DNA of 64,000 nt, taken from positions 115,520,001-115,584,000 of the forward strand of contig JAZHRO010000013.1 in NCBI GenBank assembly GCA_037157565.1, read 5' to 3'. Of the stretch, positions 37,137 to 48,628 are shown in pieces (within the stretch, counting starts at the first letter, position 1; each line of letters starts with the position of its first letter). The translations under genes and the position numbers were made by a program. Below the pieces are notes generated by a model. The model was not told where the DNA came from and made no database searches. It saw only the letters and a list, made by a program, of their open reading frames with translations. This stretch comes from Thalassia testudinum (taxonomy: Eukaryota; Streptophyta; Magnoliopsida; Alismatales; Hydrocharitaceae).

Positions 37137-39091
37137 ATGGACCACATTGATTTTCATCCTTTCACATCTTTCCCACACCCTTACCCCCACTCTACACTCT
37201 TCGTTCCCATACGCTGAGATGATCCATCCTTTGATGGACATAATGACAATCATTGGGATCTATTTTACTCCTATTATAGGAGTATTGGCCTGGTTAAGCC
37301 CCAAATCAGTGAGCAGAACCTAGGAGCGGGATTTGCTTTGCCCAATATCCCACACACCATCGAAATACCCAACCCACCCTCCTTGAATAATTATAATGGT
37401 TGGACAAACACTCCTGGGTACTATATGAGCCTGACTTCTCTCCTGATAGAAATGACCTCTCCTCCTTGAAGATGGAAATACAGAAAATGCAAGACGAAAT
37501 GATTGAATTGTTAGGAGAATCTTCGAGAGCAGGCCAATAAGAAAGAGATGAAATTAGCCACCCAATCTACCCCATTGAGGATGACGTACACCCATCTGCA
37601 ATTGATGCATCTCCCGTGGGAGAGCTACACTTTAAGTTGGAGGGAAATTTTGGGAATTATGATGCATCTCGCATGGGAGAGCTACACTTTAAGTTGGAGG
37701 GAAATTTTGGGGATTATGTAAGGGAGAATAGCTACTTTTCGATGATCGATTTTGAAACCTCCTCATTAGATGACACTTCCTTGAGAGGTCCATGCCTTAC
37801 GTGGGAGGAAGATACATATGAAAGTAGCTATGCATTGGATGAAGAAAGGTGGCAACCCGAGGAAGAAGATGATACGGTTGAGTATCCACCTGAATTATAT
37901 TGGAGTCAAAAGAAGGGAATGATGGTACCATTGGAAGACCTCGACCCAAATGATAGTATTTTCGTGACATTTGATGAAGTGGGACGAACTCAAGTTGTTA
38001 ATCCTGCCCTCCCTTCTGATCACGAGATGGAACTCAAGCTCACCCTTAGGGAACCTAACCCTGAAGAAATTGACCTATCTGAGGAGTTCGATGTTACTAG
38101 TGTAAACCATTTACCTCAGATAGAGTACCCTAGGGGATTTGCTGAGATTTTAGATGATTCTAGACCTTGGGTATATGATGAATCGTATGATGAGGAGAAA
38201 GATAAATTATATGAGGAACCTGCATTCAAGATTTGGAGTGACACCAAGGGCGATTATGTCTTATTTGAAGAGTTAGCCCCTGAGGATGTCACAAATTTAA
38301 CCAAATTAGGTTTCTTTAGCACACAAATCGATGATATTTCTCCTCATGATGAAATGATGGAAAATTTGGAAGCAACTTCTAAGATTTATGTGGATTCACA
38401 TATAGAACCCGGGGATGACGTTGATAGGATAATCCCCAGATCTGTTGCTTCCAAGCTGCCTTCATTTGATTCGAAGTCACCCTCTGATTCGCTTATGTCT
38501 GAAGGCGAAATTTTGACTCCTGATTCGCTTATGTAGAAAGATACTTGTGATAGTGCAAGGAATGCTAGGGATGCAATTGAGGATTTGGAAAGATTGTTAG
38601 GGATGGACACCGAGCTAATTAAACCTAACCCACATCTTATGGCCATCCCGCAACCTCAAAACTTGGACACCCTAGACGATCCTTGGCTTAGAGATATGCT
38701 CACTTTTGTTCTGACCAGGGAGCTTAGCAAACCAATATTTCTTGTAATGGAGTATCGGGTATGGATTGATGATTTCTTTAGTCAGTCCATTGCCCTGGGG
38801 GTTTATATCTGCACCATTCCTTCCCCATTCCTTTTGGAGGATCCTTGTCATCCTCCCCCTACCCCTTTGGAGGTTGTTATGCCAGTTTATCCTTTAGAAC
38901 CTCCTCTGGTGACCTGGGAAGATTTTATTCCCATCCTGGTTGGGCAAGCATTTGCTATCGGGATTCATCATCAGCTCGCCAACATCCTAGGTTGCCTATT
39001 TTCTAGGTCGGCATTACTTTGCTCATTTTTAGGGCCTATTTCTATGATCCTTGAACCTGATTTGCAGGTTTTTTGGCTACTCAGCTGCTAA
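37137..39091 (+). pseudogene. Unknown ORF of element A (conserved in D; C-terminus also in B)
   Basis: The first ATG (37137) opens 26 codons ending in TGA (37215-37217). Then come SFDGHNDNHWDLFYSY, IPNPPSLNNYNGWTNTP and a short helical stretch (SSLKMEIQKMQDEMIELL), with a frameshift and a stop. From 37616 one long frame runs to 39091, broken only by TAG at 38534-38536. It begins with a 57-bp tandem duplication (GELHFKLEGNFG twice). Two similar motifs follow: YWSQKKGMMVPLEDLDPND and IWSDTKGDYVLFEELAPED. The C-terminal half has DPWLRDMLTFVLTREL, EYRVWIDDFF, LLEDPCHPPP and IHHQLANILGCLFSRSALL. The protein is very acidic in the middle. No enzymatic motif is recognised; role unknown. Confidence 0.8.
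37604..37717 (+). repeat. 57-bp tandem duplication at the start of the A ORF
   Basis: Units 37604-37660 and 37661-37717 are nearly identical and in frame (19 residues each). Confidence 0.9.
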
Positions 39092-40380
39092 CAAAATAAC
39101 GATAGCCCATCTCTGACCCAGGAAATATCCTTCTATGCAATGGGGACATTACAGATTTTAGGCATGGGCGGGTGTACTTGGGGATATACATAGCATAGTG
39201 CATTCATGCATTTAGTTAAAGCATTCTGCATTGCGTACATTTGCATTGAAAAAATAAAATATATATTTTGTAATTATTGAGCTTAACTGGCTGGGCCCTG
39301 CATTCTTAAGCAAATCAGAACTCTAGGTTAGACTAAGTTGATTCTAGGGTCAAACTTTAGAAGCTAAGTGAGCTACTAGCTTTAGACCTTTAGGGTCCTT
39401 TGTAGACTTAAAAAAATAAGGAGTTAAGTTGCGGGCCATTCCTCAAGAGGTTGAGGAAGGAAAGCTAGGGATTGAGTTAAAAGGTGGGTAGTACCTGGAA
39501 TCTTGTTCTACCTTTTGGTTTACGGGTCCTTGTAACCCAAGCATCCAAATTTCACACACTTGGTCTTGTGTAAGTAGGTGATCACCTTAATTCCTTTCTT
39601 AAAAGAAATTTGGTTCTTTTAGTTTTGACTTAGGAGAGGCTTGAAAACACAATTTGATTAGAAGAGTTCCTGTCACAGAAGAGGTGGAGTATATACTCAC
39701 CTTGAGGATGCGATGATAATATATTACCTCCTCGGTGCTTGTCTCTTAGGATATCCATCCTACTGGGGGCATGTAAGCTCATTGTGTGGTTCAGGTACCA
39801 TGGGCGACCCTATCTCGAAGTGCCAATTGCCACAGGCCTGAATTCGCTTAAGAAATCCATGGGCGATACTATCTTGAAGTGTTGATTGCCAGGAGTTCTT
39901 GGGGTTGCTATGGGTGGTGCTATCTCAAAGCATCGAAAGCGAGGCACCCTTCGAGGTACAGTGATGGGGACAATGAATCCGACACAGACCATGTTGATAG
40001 CTGATTCGAGGTTAGACTTAGAGGAATCAAACAAATATATATATATATATATATATTATTCAAAAAAGAAAATCCTTTTTCCTTTCTAGGTTGGCAGTCA
40101 TACCAACCTCAAATAACTCAGACCAATGCACATGCATGGATGCTTTAATCTCAGGGATTAATAAACCTTAGGGTAGAGTCAGAAATCAGGGAAACTTGTG
40201 CCTGCAACTCGTCTTTAGCTGACCTAGTCTGTAACTTAGCAACTACTTGGGAAACATAGGTCTAAAGTTTGAACTTAATATGTTTCTAAAGGAAGACCGA
40301 TTGGGTTGGCTAGTCTACTTGGAGTGCTAGGTTTTGCTTGGATTTGCTAGGGACTAGCAAAAACTAGGCATGGGGGTATT
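39092..40380 (+). other. 3' UTR of element A
   Basis: This non-coding region has the AATGGGGACATTACAG...GGCATGGGCGGG motif (39138-39172) shared with B, C and D. Three copies of a module, CCATGGGCGA...CTATCTCGAAGTG...ATTGCCA, lie at 39798-39945. A TA microsatellite lies at 40036-40056. The region ends in the polypurine tract GGACTAGCAAAAACTAGGCATGGGGG. Confidence 0.65.
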
Positions 40381-42323
40381 TGATTAGCTCATATTTGTGG
40401 GCTATTTAAGTATTTAAGTGTCTAGACATTAAGTTAATTTTAACATTTAGATAGCATACATTAGGATGTAAATAAATTAATTCATATTTTTAGCTTAAGT
40501 GCATAATTCATGCATTTAGAATTAACCTAGGGTTGCATACATTTAATTAGTTAATTAATTAGGTGCACTATTTTAATTAACATAGAAGTTAAGGAGTTAT
40601 GTATAAATAACCCTAATTATTTTATTATTTTATTCTTCTCCTTTGCACAGGTAACTCCTCCGTCTCTGCCTCCTCTCGCGCATCACATTTGATTCTACGG
40701 TGTTTTGAATTTCAAATCTGTGTAGCCGTGGCTACAAAAGAGAAGGAAGAGATATCGTTGAGGGGGAGACCACCACCCATTCCACCACTGTGGGCCTCCA
40801 AGGCCAAGCTTCGTCATACTATGGGTCGGCGGGGTGACAGACTGCTGCACCAAGAGGATGGACTTGACCACCACCGTGCATGAGCTAATTGAAGCTCGCC
40901 TACTGTGAGTGCATCTACTGATGCACGATTTGTTACCACAGTCATCAACCATCACCAGCATCCACCTCCATCTTCTTCCCCATTCTCTATTTTTCCTTCA
41001 CTCCACCAAAAAGAACCCCAAAAACCTCGCCACACCCGCTGCAGCACAAAGAGCTGCAACTCCTCCTGCTCGCACCTCAACCTTGCCAAGCACGCCTGCC
41101 CAGCCTACGCCAGTGCCATCTGCCACCGCACGCCCTCACCTCAGCCAGCAGCCTACGCCAGTGCCATCTGCCACCGCACGCCCTCACCTCAGCCAGCGCA
41201 CATGCCAGTACCTGCACACCCTCGTCTGTGCGCCAGCAGCCCCCCACTCCATCAGACCACGCCTGCGTGCCCTTGCGGCTTGCAGATTGCCCTCCAGCAG
41301 CGCCTGCAACTGCCTAGTGCCCCCGCTTTAGACCTCCTCGCGCCTCCCTGTAGCACCTGCAGCCAGCGCCATCAGACTCCATCGTGTGCCCTTGCTTAGC
41401 ATGCGTTCTCCAGTGCACCCTCGCCTCGTGCCTGCAGTCCCCGCGCCTTCACCTCCACCCGCCCCCGCTGCAGCGCCCGCGCGTCGCCCACTGTAGTGCC
41501 TGCAACCGCATGGCCACAAGACCCCACACGCCCAAGCAGCCTGTAGAGTGCCCGCACGCCCACACGCCCACACACCCACGCCTCTACGTGCCTGCAGCAC
41601 CCCCAGCACCTGCATGCCGCACCTCCTTGAACCTACAGCATGTGTAGCCAGCAGAAGCAACCTCCACCGCCGCTGCTTCTCTCCTTCGTCCGACCGATTC
41701 TGGCCATCTCACAACTTGCCGTTGCCACCGTTGCGGAGCCCTCGCTTCGGCCAATCTACGCCCAGAAAAGTTCCTCGAACAATCCTCTCTCCCATACGTG
41801 AAGAGGAGAGAGGTAGAATCCTCTGTTTGTGGTGGAATTAATAATTACATTTCATGCCATTGCGACAAAATAAATTTTTATTTATGATTATTTTATTATG
41901 GTGAATTTATGCCTTAATGCTCATGCTTCTAGATAATTGTTAAACCTTATTATTCATCTCTATGTGCATTGAATTTAATTTTGAATGACATCTTCATATG
42001 CATGCAAGTGAATAGTACATGGCATACTCTTGCACATGTATAATTTTCTGACATAAAAATTACATTCACACCCCTTGACTTCTCCATAAATTTAAGGTTT
42101 ACTTTCAAAGCTGTACAGGCATTTTTTGATCTGGTGAATGGTTTAGCGAACTTGATTTTGACCTAATTACAAGTTTAACTAAGTCATTGCCTCATTGTGG
42201 ACACGACCCGCTCCTCTGTGAGTGGTTTAATTTTAATTAATTGTTAAGCGGTTTTCCACCACTTTGATCCTACAACGACAAATCATCTTAATACATTATT
42301 CGAAAGCGAAAACTATCTTATCA
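40381..42323 (+). repeat. 3' LTR of element A
   Basis: Collinear with the 5' LTR and about 100 bp longer. Part of the excess is a 48-bp tandem duplication (41104-41151 and 41152-41199). It ends CTATCTTATCA just before the GCTTG duplication. Confidence 0.92.
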
Positions 42324-42328
42324 GCTTG

Positions 42329-43342
42329 CACCTCCGGTTCTTAGTGTAACCCCCAGCTGCGGTCGTTTGACGCTACTCCCCTAGCTAGACATCAGATTAA
42401 CTAGTATAAGTAGGTTAATCGTGAACAATCTCAATCTAGATCCCGACGAGTGAACCAGTCCTTAGGGCCAATGTCTACTCAATTTTAGTTAGGCTTGGGA
42501 TATTGGTGATTCTGGAATGTGATGGGCCCTTAATGATTTTTTTGAGAATGTGTGAATGTGCACAGCCAAGAAGTTTTCAAGCAAGATTATTAATGATGAG
42601 GTGAGTTTTAGGGTTTGAATCTTGCTTAGTAGCTTTTAGGATTCAAATGTTAGGTGTATTCAACAAAGTTTTGTGAGTCAAACCAAGTTTTGAAAGCACG
42701 TGTTCAGGTATTTTCTTTTATAAATCGAGAAAATATGGAGTACCTGGCTTGACCTAAATATTGAATCCTATAGGGTAGCTACAAATGAGTTCCTTTTAAA
42801 TTAGGTGGTGCAACCCAAACAATTCAATCAATCGGCTCAAATGCACCACCGATTAAGGCACACAGAAAGGTGATTAACCTAATATGATTTCTACTCTTTT
42901 ATGTGTTGAATTAGTGTACCGGGTCCACAGGTCAGAATCCCGGTTGAGTAGATGAAAATCAAGTTAGGTTATGTGCCTTAAATGTGGGTGTATAAAGTGT
43001 GTATATTGATTCATCCCACAGAAAGTATATTTTTATTTTTATTTTTTTATATAAGATGCGAGGGTGAGATGATTGGAGGTGGAAAACAAGACAAGCAATT
43101 CTATCCTAGGGTTTATGCAAGCACCTAAGTAGATTGGGTCTTGGTTATGAATGTGGCGAAATGAAACTAGTGGGGGGGAATGTGGGGGACAATTACAAAG
43201 TACTCTACCTGCACTTTACTCTGGTCTACTGCACTTGGATCTCCATGCTAGGGTACCTACAAGACAATAGATTAGAGATAAGTGGGGTTAGTAATATGTA
43301 AATGCAAAGAAGTCCAGAAAACAAGAAAGTAAATTCTGTTTC
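42329..43342 (-). other. 5' leader of element B (upstream part)
   Basis: Non-coding. Its first 330 bases (42324-42650) align with element C's leader (55345-55700): GCTTGCACCT...GGTTC, CTAGCTAGACATCAGATT and TGATGGGCCCTTA-type blocks. The rest of the leader (33699-33977) lies beyond element A. Confidence 0.7.
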
Positions 43343-43360
43343 CTCCCGACAACGGTGCCA
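43343..43360 (-). promoter_or_regulatory. Primer-binding site of element B
   Basis: The coding strand reads TGGCACCGTTGTCGGGAG, a near match to the tRNA-Asp complement, three bases from the LTR. Confidence 0.8.
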
Positions 43361-44372
43361 AAATGATGTACGCATTTTGCATGTTGAAATCAGGGTTTGG
43401 AGGAATCCATCGTTGTAGTCGCAAAACTCGTTATCAAATAAAATTTTACCGATACTCCAAGGGAGTCCCTGGTCGAACATAGGGAGGCGACGTTCACTTT
43501 ATTTGAAAATCGTGCTTCGTTTTGTTTGTTTTGGTGTTTTGGGGTTTTATTATTTTTTTCCTTTATTTTTATAAAGCAAGAAAATAATATGGATCACAAT
43601 GGAGATAGAAGTAAATATGATATATATTGCATAAATATTTATTATAATAATCTAGAAAGCATAAAAAAAGAGAGAGGTGAGAAGGAATCTCCCGAATCGG
43701 CTGTTCAGTGAGATGGTGGTGCCTAGCGGAAGCTTGGATGAAGGAGGTTAGGAGCGGGATGAGGGAGGTGAGATGTAGGAGGACATCAAGTAGAGGATAG
43801 CTTTAGCATGGCTTTGAAATGGAGGTGAGGAGGTGGAGATGATTTGCTATCGAAATGGAGGTGGGAGGACGGCTCCAAGGCGACCTATGAATGGTGATGG
43901 GAAGATGGAAGAATATTTGGTGGGGCAGAGGTTCGTTACATTAATAGGAGCCTTGGGAGCTTGAGAGTAAGCTCTAATGGAGCATTAGTAAGCTTGCTGG
44001 AGCTTAGGAGTAGGTGGGAGTAGAGTAGGTAGAGATACCTTGGAAAGAAGGGGGTGTAGGTTTTTATATAGTAGATGAGAGGAGACTAGAATAGGCATAA
44101 AACCAATAGCGACCTCCAGAACGTCGTTGTAGGTCTAACTCAAGTGTCGCTGTAGCTAGCTCACGCCTACTCACGCATGCAATTGTCCTTACGCCTACGA
44201 GCAATTAGTGATGGCTACAAGCGTCACTAAAGGCCTGCTAGGCTGTCGGTGAAGGTTGGCACCTCGAAATTTGAATTGTGTGCCTACATGCAGAGCGACG
44301 CTGACCGCTCGATCAAGGTCCAGCAGTCCAATTTGCTGAGGTGGGCGCAGGCACAGCGGATCAAGAGTCGAA

Positions 44373-44416
44373 CTCGCATCTTGCATTTGCGGAGAGAGTG
44401 CCTCACCATTTGGCCA
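44373..44416 (-). promoter_or_regulatory. tRNA-like module in B 5' LTR
   Basis: A-box-like TGGCCAAATGGTGAGGC (from 44416) and a consensus-like B-box GAGTTCGACTC (GTTCGACTC from 44373). Confidence 0.6.
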
Positions 44417-44779
44417 AGGTACTCTTTTGGTCAAGTGGAGGATGCTGCTATTGCGTGGTTAAGTCACCCCTCAGCCATTGGATTGAGATCCAACAGCTGA
44501 GATCTCTCCATGCATGAGTGCTGGGGTGGCTGCGGTTCATGTTGGGTGGTCTGGATGGTGCCACGTGGTGCTATTTGGATCGTCCATCTTCTTCTTGTAG
44601 AGGGTGCTACGGAGCTCTGATCGGGGTGATTTTCGCGTTGACGGACTGCGATCGTTGCTTCGAATTCATCCGTATGGTCGGATTCTTCATTCGAAGCCCG
44701 TAAAGACGTCGCACTACCTCCTGGCCATGTAAAATGGAAGAATTAATGTACAACTATCCTAAATGCCATGCAATGGATG

Positions 44780-47700
44780 TTTTTTTTTTTGAAATAGTGA
44801 GGAATGCTATCGTGAGCCGATAGCAATCTGGAGGGCAGTATATTTCATATCAAACAAAACATTACAAAAAAGATCCACAGCTGTGTATGAGGGACTAGCA
44901 TTCATTTACAATGTTCTCAAAACTAACCGGTCTCTCCTGAAAAAATTTATCGTTACGCACCCTCCACACACACCATAAAATGGCAGCCATACCCCCATAT
45001 GGCTGTCCAGGAGCAATGAACCTCTGCCAAAGGGAATCCCAGGTGGGAAGAGGTTCTAAGCAAATCATCCTCCAAATCTTATCTGTGACCAGGCACGAGG
45101 AAAAAATATGCGATGTACTGTCAGTATGTAACCCACAGAGATGGCAAGCATTCAAAGAGTCCCCATTCTTCTGTGTCTAAGATCACTAGTGATCAGGCCT
45201 TCCCGTCTGCAAAGCCATAAGAAAATTTGAACCTTCAAGGGGATTTTCAATAACCATATTTTCTTGTCAATTGGGTCACTCTCCATCTTAATGTTAGACC
45301 TGATGATCTTCTCATATGCCTGCTGCACTGAAAATACACCATTCCAGCCATAAGTATCAGCCACATTCCCCCTAGGATGCACCTGCTGCAGTGCAGCCAT
45401 CAGGTTCTGCCTATCCTCCCATAATCGAGTGCCAGATCTGTAATGTTCTTGCCCTTCCAGGTGCCGACATCCCTCTGCAGTAGACCACAGACTACTGACT
45501 TTAGCCTCCTTATCTGCAGCAGTAGCAAAAGCCCTTGGATATGCCTCTTTCAAAATCCCCAGATTTGACCACTGCTCGTTCCACAGACTAAAGTCCCTGC
45601 CATCTCCGAGCCTAGGTTGCAGCAGGTGCCAATTGTTGATGATTGCACTGATAACTGATCACCAAAAAGGGGAAGGTTTTACCGGTTGTAGCCTCTGTAG
45701 ATCACTATTAGATCCACCATAACTGTCCCTGATCAAATCAAGCACCAAATCCTCCTTGAAATCCAGAATCTTGATGGCCCATTTAATTAGTAAGGCCTCA
45801 TTGAACTCCTTGAGCACCTTAATACCCATACCACCTGTCTCCTTTGGCCTGCAGATCTTATTCCATATGATGGGCTGCATAAAACCACCCTCATGGCCAG
45901 CTCCTTTCCAAAAGAATCTTTTCCTCATAACATTCAATCGTTTCCAAATAGACTTCGGGGCCTTGAAAATGCTAAAGTAAAAGACCGGGATGGATGTTAT
46001 GACCGAGTTAAGAAGGATTAATCTCCCACCCTTAGACAAAAATTTACTACTCCATCCTTTCAACTTGCCAGAGACCTTATCAAACAAGATTTTCCAATCA
46101 GTTTTCTTCAGCTTTGCATCCCTCAATGGCAGTTCTAGGTACCTCATTGGTAGTTTAGCTTGAGGTGATCCCAAAGTATTCTCCAGATCCATCTGCTCCT
46201 GCTCAGTCGTGCCAAAACATATCAAGGTAGACTTTTCCTTGTTCAATTTCAGGCCTGAAATATCCCCAATGATCTTTACCAATAGCCCCAGAGCATGTGC
46301 AGTCGGTTTGGTCCCTTCCACAAAGAAGACCGTGTCATCTGCATATTGCAAAGTGAGGGCCAGATTTCTCCTGTTGGATAGTGAATACCCTTTGATTAAA
46401 CCCACCTCTACCAATCTGCATGCATACCTTGCAAGCCCATCCACCGCAAGGTTAAAGACCAGGGGGGCTAAAGGACATCCTTATCTAACCCCACGTCGAG
46501 GTTGAATCCAAACACCGCATGGCTTCCCATTGATCAGTGGAGAAAAGGAGGCAATTGTGATACAGCATTTCATCCATTGGATCCATAAAGGAGGAAATCC
46601 TCTCCTTTTAAATACCTCCCAGAGATACTGCCAAGAGATCGAATCATATGCCTTCTGAAAATCAACTTTCCACAAGAATGCCTTGCACTTCCTTCTGTGC
46701 CATCCACTCACCATTTCCTGAGCCAAAATGAAGGACTCTTGGAGTGATCTACTGGGAAGAAATGTAGATTACACTGAATGGATTAGGCTCTGCAGAACAG
46801 TTCTCAGCCGGTTAGCTAAAATCTTGCTGACAACCAGGTAGATGGAATTTGAAAGTGAGACCGACCTAAAGTCTGAGAACTTCTCTGCTCCCACTGACTT
46901 AGGCAATAAAAAGAGATATGATTTGTTGATCTTTTCAAAACCAGCATTTCCCTTTTGAAACTCTCTAATGACCTCCATCACTTCCTTGCCCACCACATTC
47001 CACATCTCTCTATAGAAGAAGACTTGTATCCCATCAGGGCCTGGGGAACCTTCCATATTGAGCTCTTTAATTACCTGTAGGGTCTCATTTTCAGTGATGG
47101 TTGCTGTTAGCTGAGAGGCTTGTTCACTTGTCACACTAGGAGCATCACTTCCTGCCATTATCCATACCCCCCTCTTAACTGCCTGAGAAGCATCTCTATA
47201 ATATTTGATGGCTTCTAATCTTATCTCCTAAATGGATGAGATCCTGTGTCCATCTCTAATAATAGAGGATATAAAATTTGCACGCCTCCGAGAGCTAGCT
47301 GCAAGATGGAAGAATTTTGTGTTGGCATCTCCCTCCTTAAGCCATAATTGCCTTGATCTCTCCCTCCAATCAATTTCTTATTTAAGATCTTCATCCAATA
47401 TCACACCCTGCCACACTTCCTATCTGCAAGTTCTTCCTCTGATAAAGGGCCAGTTGCTTCCTTAGAATACAGCTCCTGAATGTTACCTAAAGCCTCCATC
47501 CTTCTTTGCTGCCTTATCATGTTTACAGTAATGCCATACTCTTTTAAGACAATGCGCAAAGCAGACAACTTGGATGCCAATCTGATAGTAGTAGAGCCCT
47601 CCACCTTTTTAGCTTGCCACCATGAACTGACCATCTGATAGAAACCTGATCCATTCAGCCATGATCTTCTAAGCTTGAAGTATGAACCAACTTGGGCTTC

Positions 47701-47914
47701 TTCCCCACTGTCCCACACCAAAGGGGTGTGATCAGAGAAAGGTCGGTCCAAGCCACTAACATTCGACAGCTGAAATCTTTCAAGAATGTTCACATTCCCA
47801 AAAAATCTGTCAAATTTGGATGCCAGCCCATTTCCATTGCACCATGTAAATTCCACACCAGAAGATGGATTCTCACTCAGTTCAAGAGATTGAACCACCA
47901 TTTGGAAGCCAATA
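44780..47914 (-). mobile_element. 5'-truncated L1-type LINE
   Basis: A LINE inserted in B's 5' LTR, with its A-tail (T run 44780-44790 on the + strand) at the left. The right end cuts into the endonuclease domain, so the 5' part was lost at insertion. Compared with the intact LTR (29120-29170), about 17 bases of target are missing at the junction (near 29144-29160) and I see no target duplication. Confidence 0.85.
44895..47914 (-). pseudogene. LINE ORF2 remnant: endonuclease end, RT, zinc-finger region
   Basis: On the minus strand from 47914: the end of the endonuclease domain (GVEFTWCNGNGLASKFDRFF, SDHTPLVW), then RT blocks SPGPDGIQVFF, KFSDFRSVSLSNSIYLVVSK, FLWKVDFQKAYDSISW, the catalytic LQYADDTVFF, and RYLELPL. 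The tail has the LINE zinc-finger-like region CHLCGLHTDSTSHIF...C (about 45140-45080). The frame is broken by stops and shifts near 46480, 46750, 47160 and 45560, although the YADD core is intact (46444-45659, 261 codons). The encoded enzyme would make cDNA by target-primed reverse transcription; this copy is dead. Confidence 0.9.
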
Positions 47915-47992
47915 ACATGATATGCAATTCTAAGCCTAGGAACTATCATAAATAAGCATTTTATCATGAATTCATGTGTGTTTATCAACATC

Positions 47993-48623
47993 CTTTTTGG
48001 CCAAGAGATGTCTCAAGGCTGAGTGGTCATTGTAAATTATGACGTGAGACCCTAAGAGATAAGCCCTAAATTTCTCCAAAGCAAGTACTATAGCTGGCAA
48101 CTCATTCTCAGTAATGGTATTATTCCTTTGGGCCTCGTCCAGAGTTTTGCTAGCATATTAGATGACAGAGGGCTTTTTGTCGATCTTTTGACCTAAAACA
48201 GGCCCGATCACATAATCAGAAGCATCGGTCATGATCTCAAATGGGGTTGTCCAGACTGGTGGTTGCAGCACCAGAGCACAAGTGGCTGCCATTTTAAGAA
48301 AATCTAATGCCTTGCAGTGCGATTCATCAAATTGAAACGGCATATCTTTGGCAAGAAGGTTGCTCAGAGGGCGAGCAACCTTGGAGAAATCCTTGATGAA
48401 CCTCCGATAGAATCCCACATGACCAAGAAATGATCGAATTTGTTTGACAGATGTGGGAGGAGGAAGTTTGGAAATAGCATTAACCTTAGCTTTTCCAACT
48501 TCAATTCTCCGTTTAGAGATTACATGACCCAAGACGATACCTTCTTGTGTCATGAAATGGCTCTTTTCCAGATAAGGGCCAATCTTATTTTATTGCATCT
48601 TTTAAGGATCAATTTGAGATTAG
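47993..48623 (-). pseudogene. Element C RT thumb and RNase H (middle piece)
   Basis: This piece lies between solo LTR F and element B. The frame reads LANLKLILKRCNK at its start, then GIVLGHVISKRRIEV, IRSFLGHVGFYRRFIKDFS, VARPLSNLLAKD, the RNase H segment PPVWTTPFEIMTDASDYVIG and YASKTLDEAQRNN, and ends at HLLAKKD, where element B interrupts it. It continues at 27726. Confidence 0.88.
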
Positions 48624-48628
48624 CCAGG

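Larger units (their letters stand above)
33983..42323 (+). mobile_element. Non-autonomous gypsy element A
   Basis: This complete LTR element (8341 bp) has a perfect 5-bp target duplication GCTTG (33978-33982 and 42324-42328). LTRs are 33983-35825 and 40381-42323. The primer-binding site TGGCGCCGTTGTCGGGGA (35828-35845) fits tRNA-Asp, and the purine tract GGCATGGGGGTATT (40367-40380) adjoins the 3' LTR. The uninterrupted target is visible in element C (55334-55360, CTTTGGCTTGCACC). Inside it has one unknown ORF and no gag-pol. It is inserted in the leader of element B. Confidence 0.93.
27732..47987 (-). mobile_element. Gypsy element B (gag and protease only), interrupted by A and a LINE
   Basis: LTRs are at 27732-29229 (3') and 43364-47987 (5', containing a LINE). 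The primer-binding site is 43343-43360 and the polypurine tract, read on the reverse strand, is GCATGGGGGTA (29230-29240). Flanks are GCATC (27727-27731) and ACATC (47988-47992), a target duplication with one mismatch. The flanking sequence is one RNase H gene (HLLAKKD before, KPQLIRW after), so B sits inside element C pol. Own length is about 8.8 kb after removing A (8.3 kb) and the LINE (3.1 kb). Confidence 0.88.
43364..47987 (-). repeat. 5' LTR of element B, split by the LINE
   Basis: Parts 43364-44779 and 47915-47987 together match the 3' LTR (27732-29229). They contain the tRNA-like module (44373-44416, boxes 43 nt apart, B-box GTTCGACTC) and the G-box site (44554-44575, one arm decayed). 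Confidence 0.87.
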
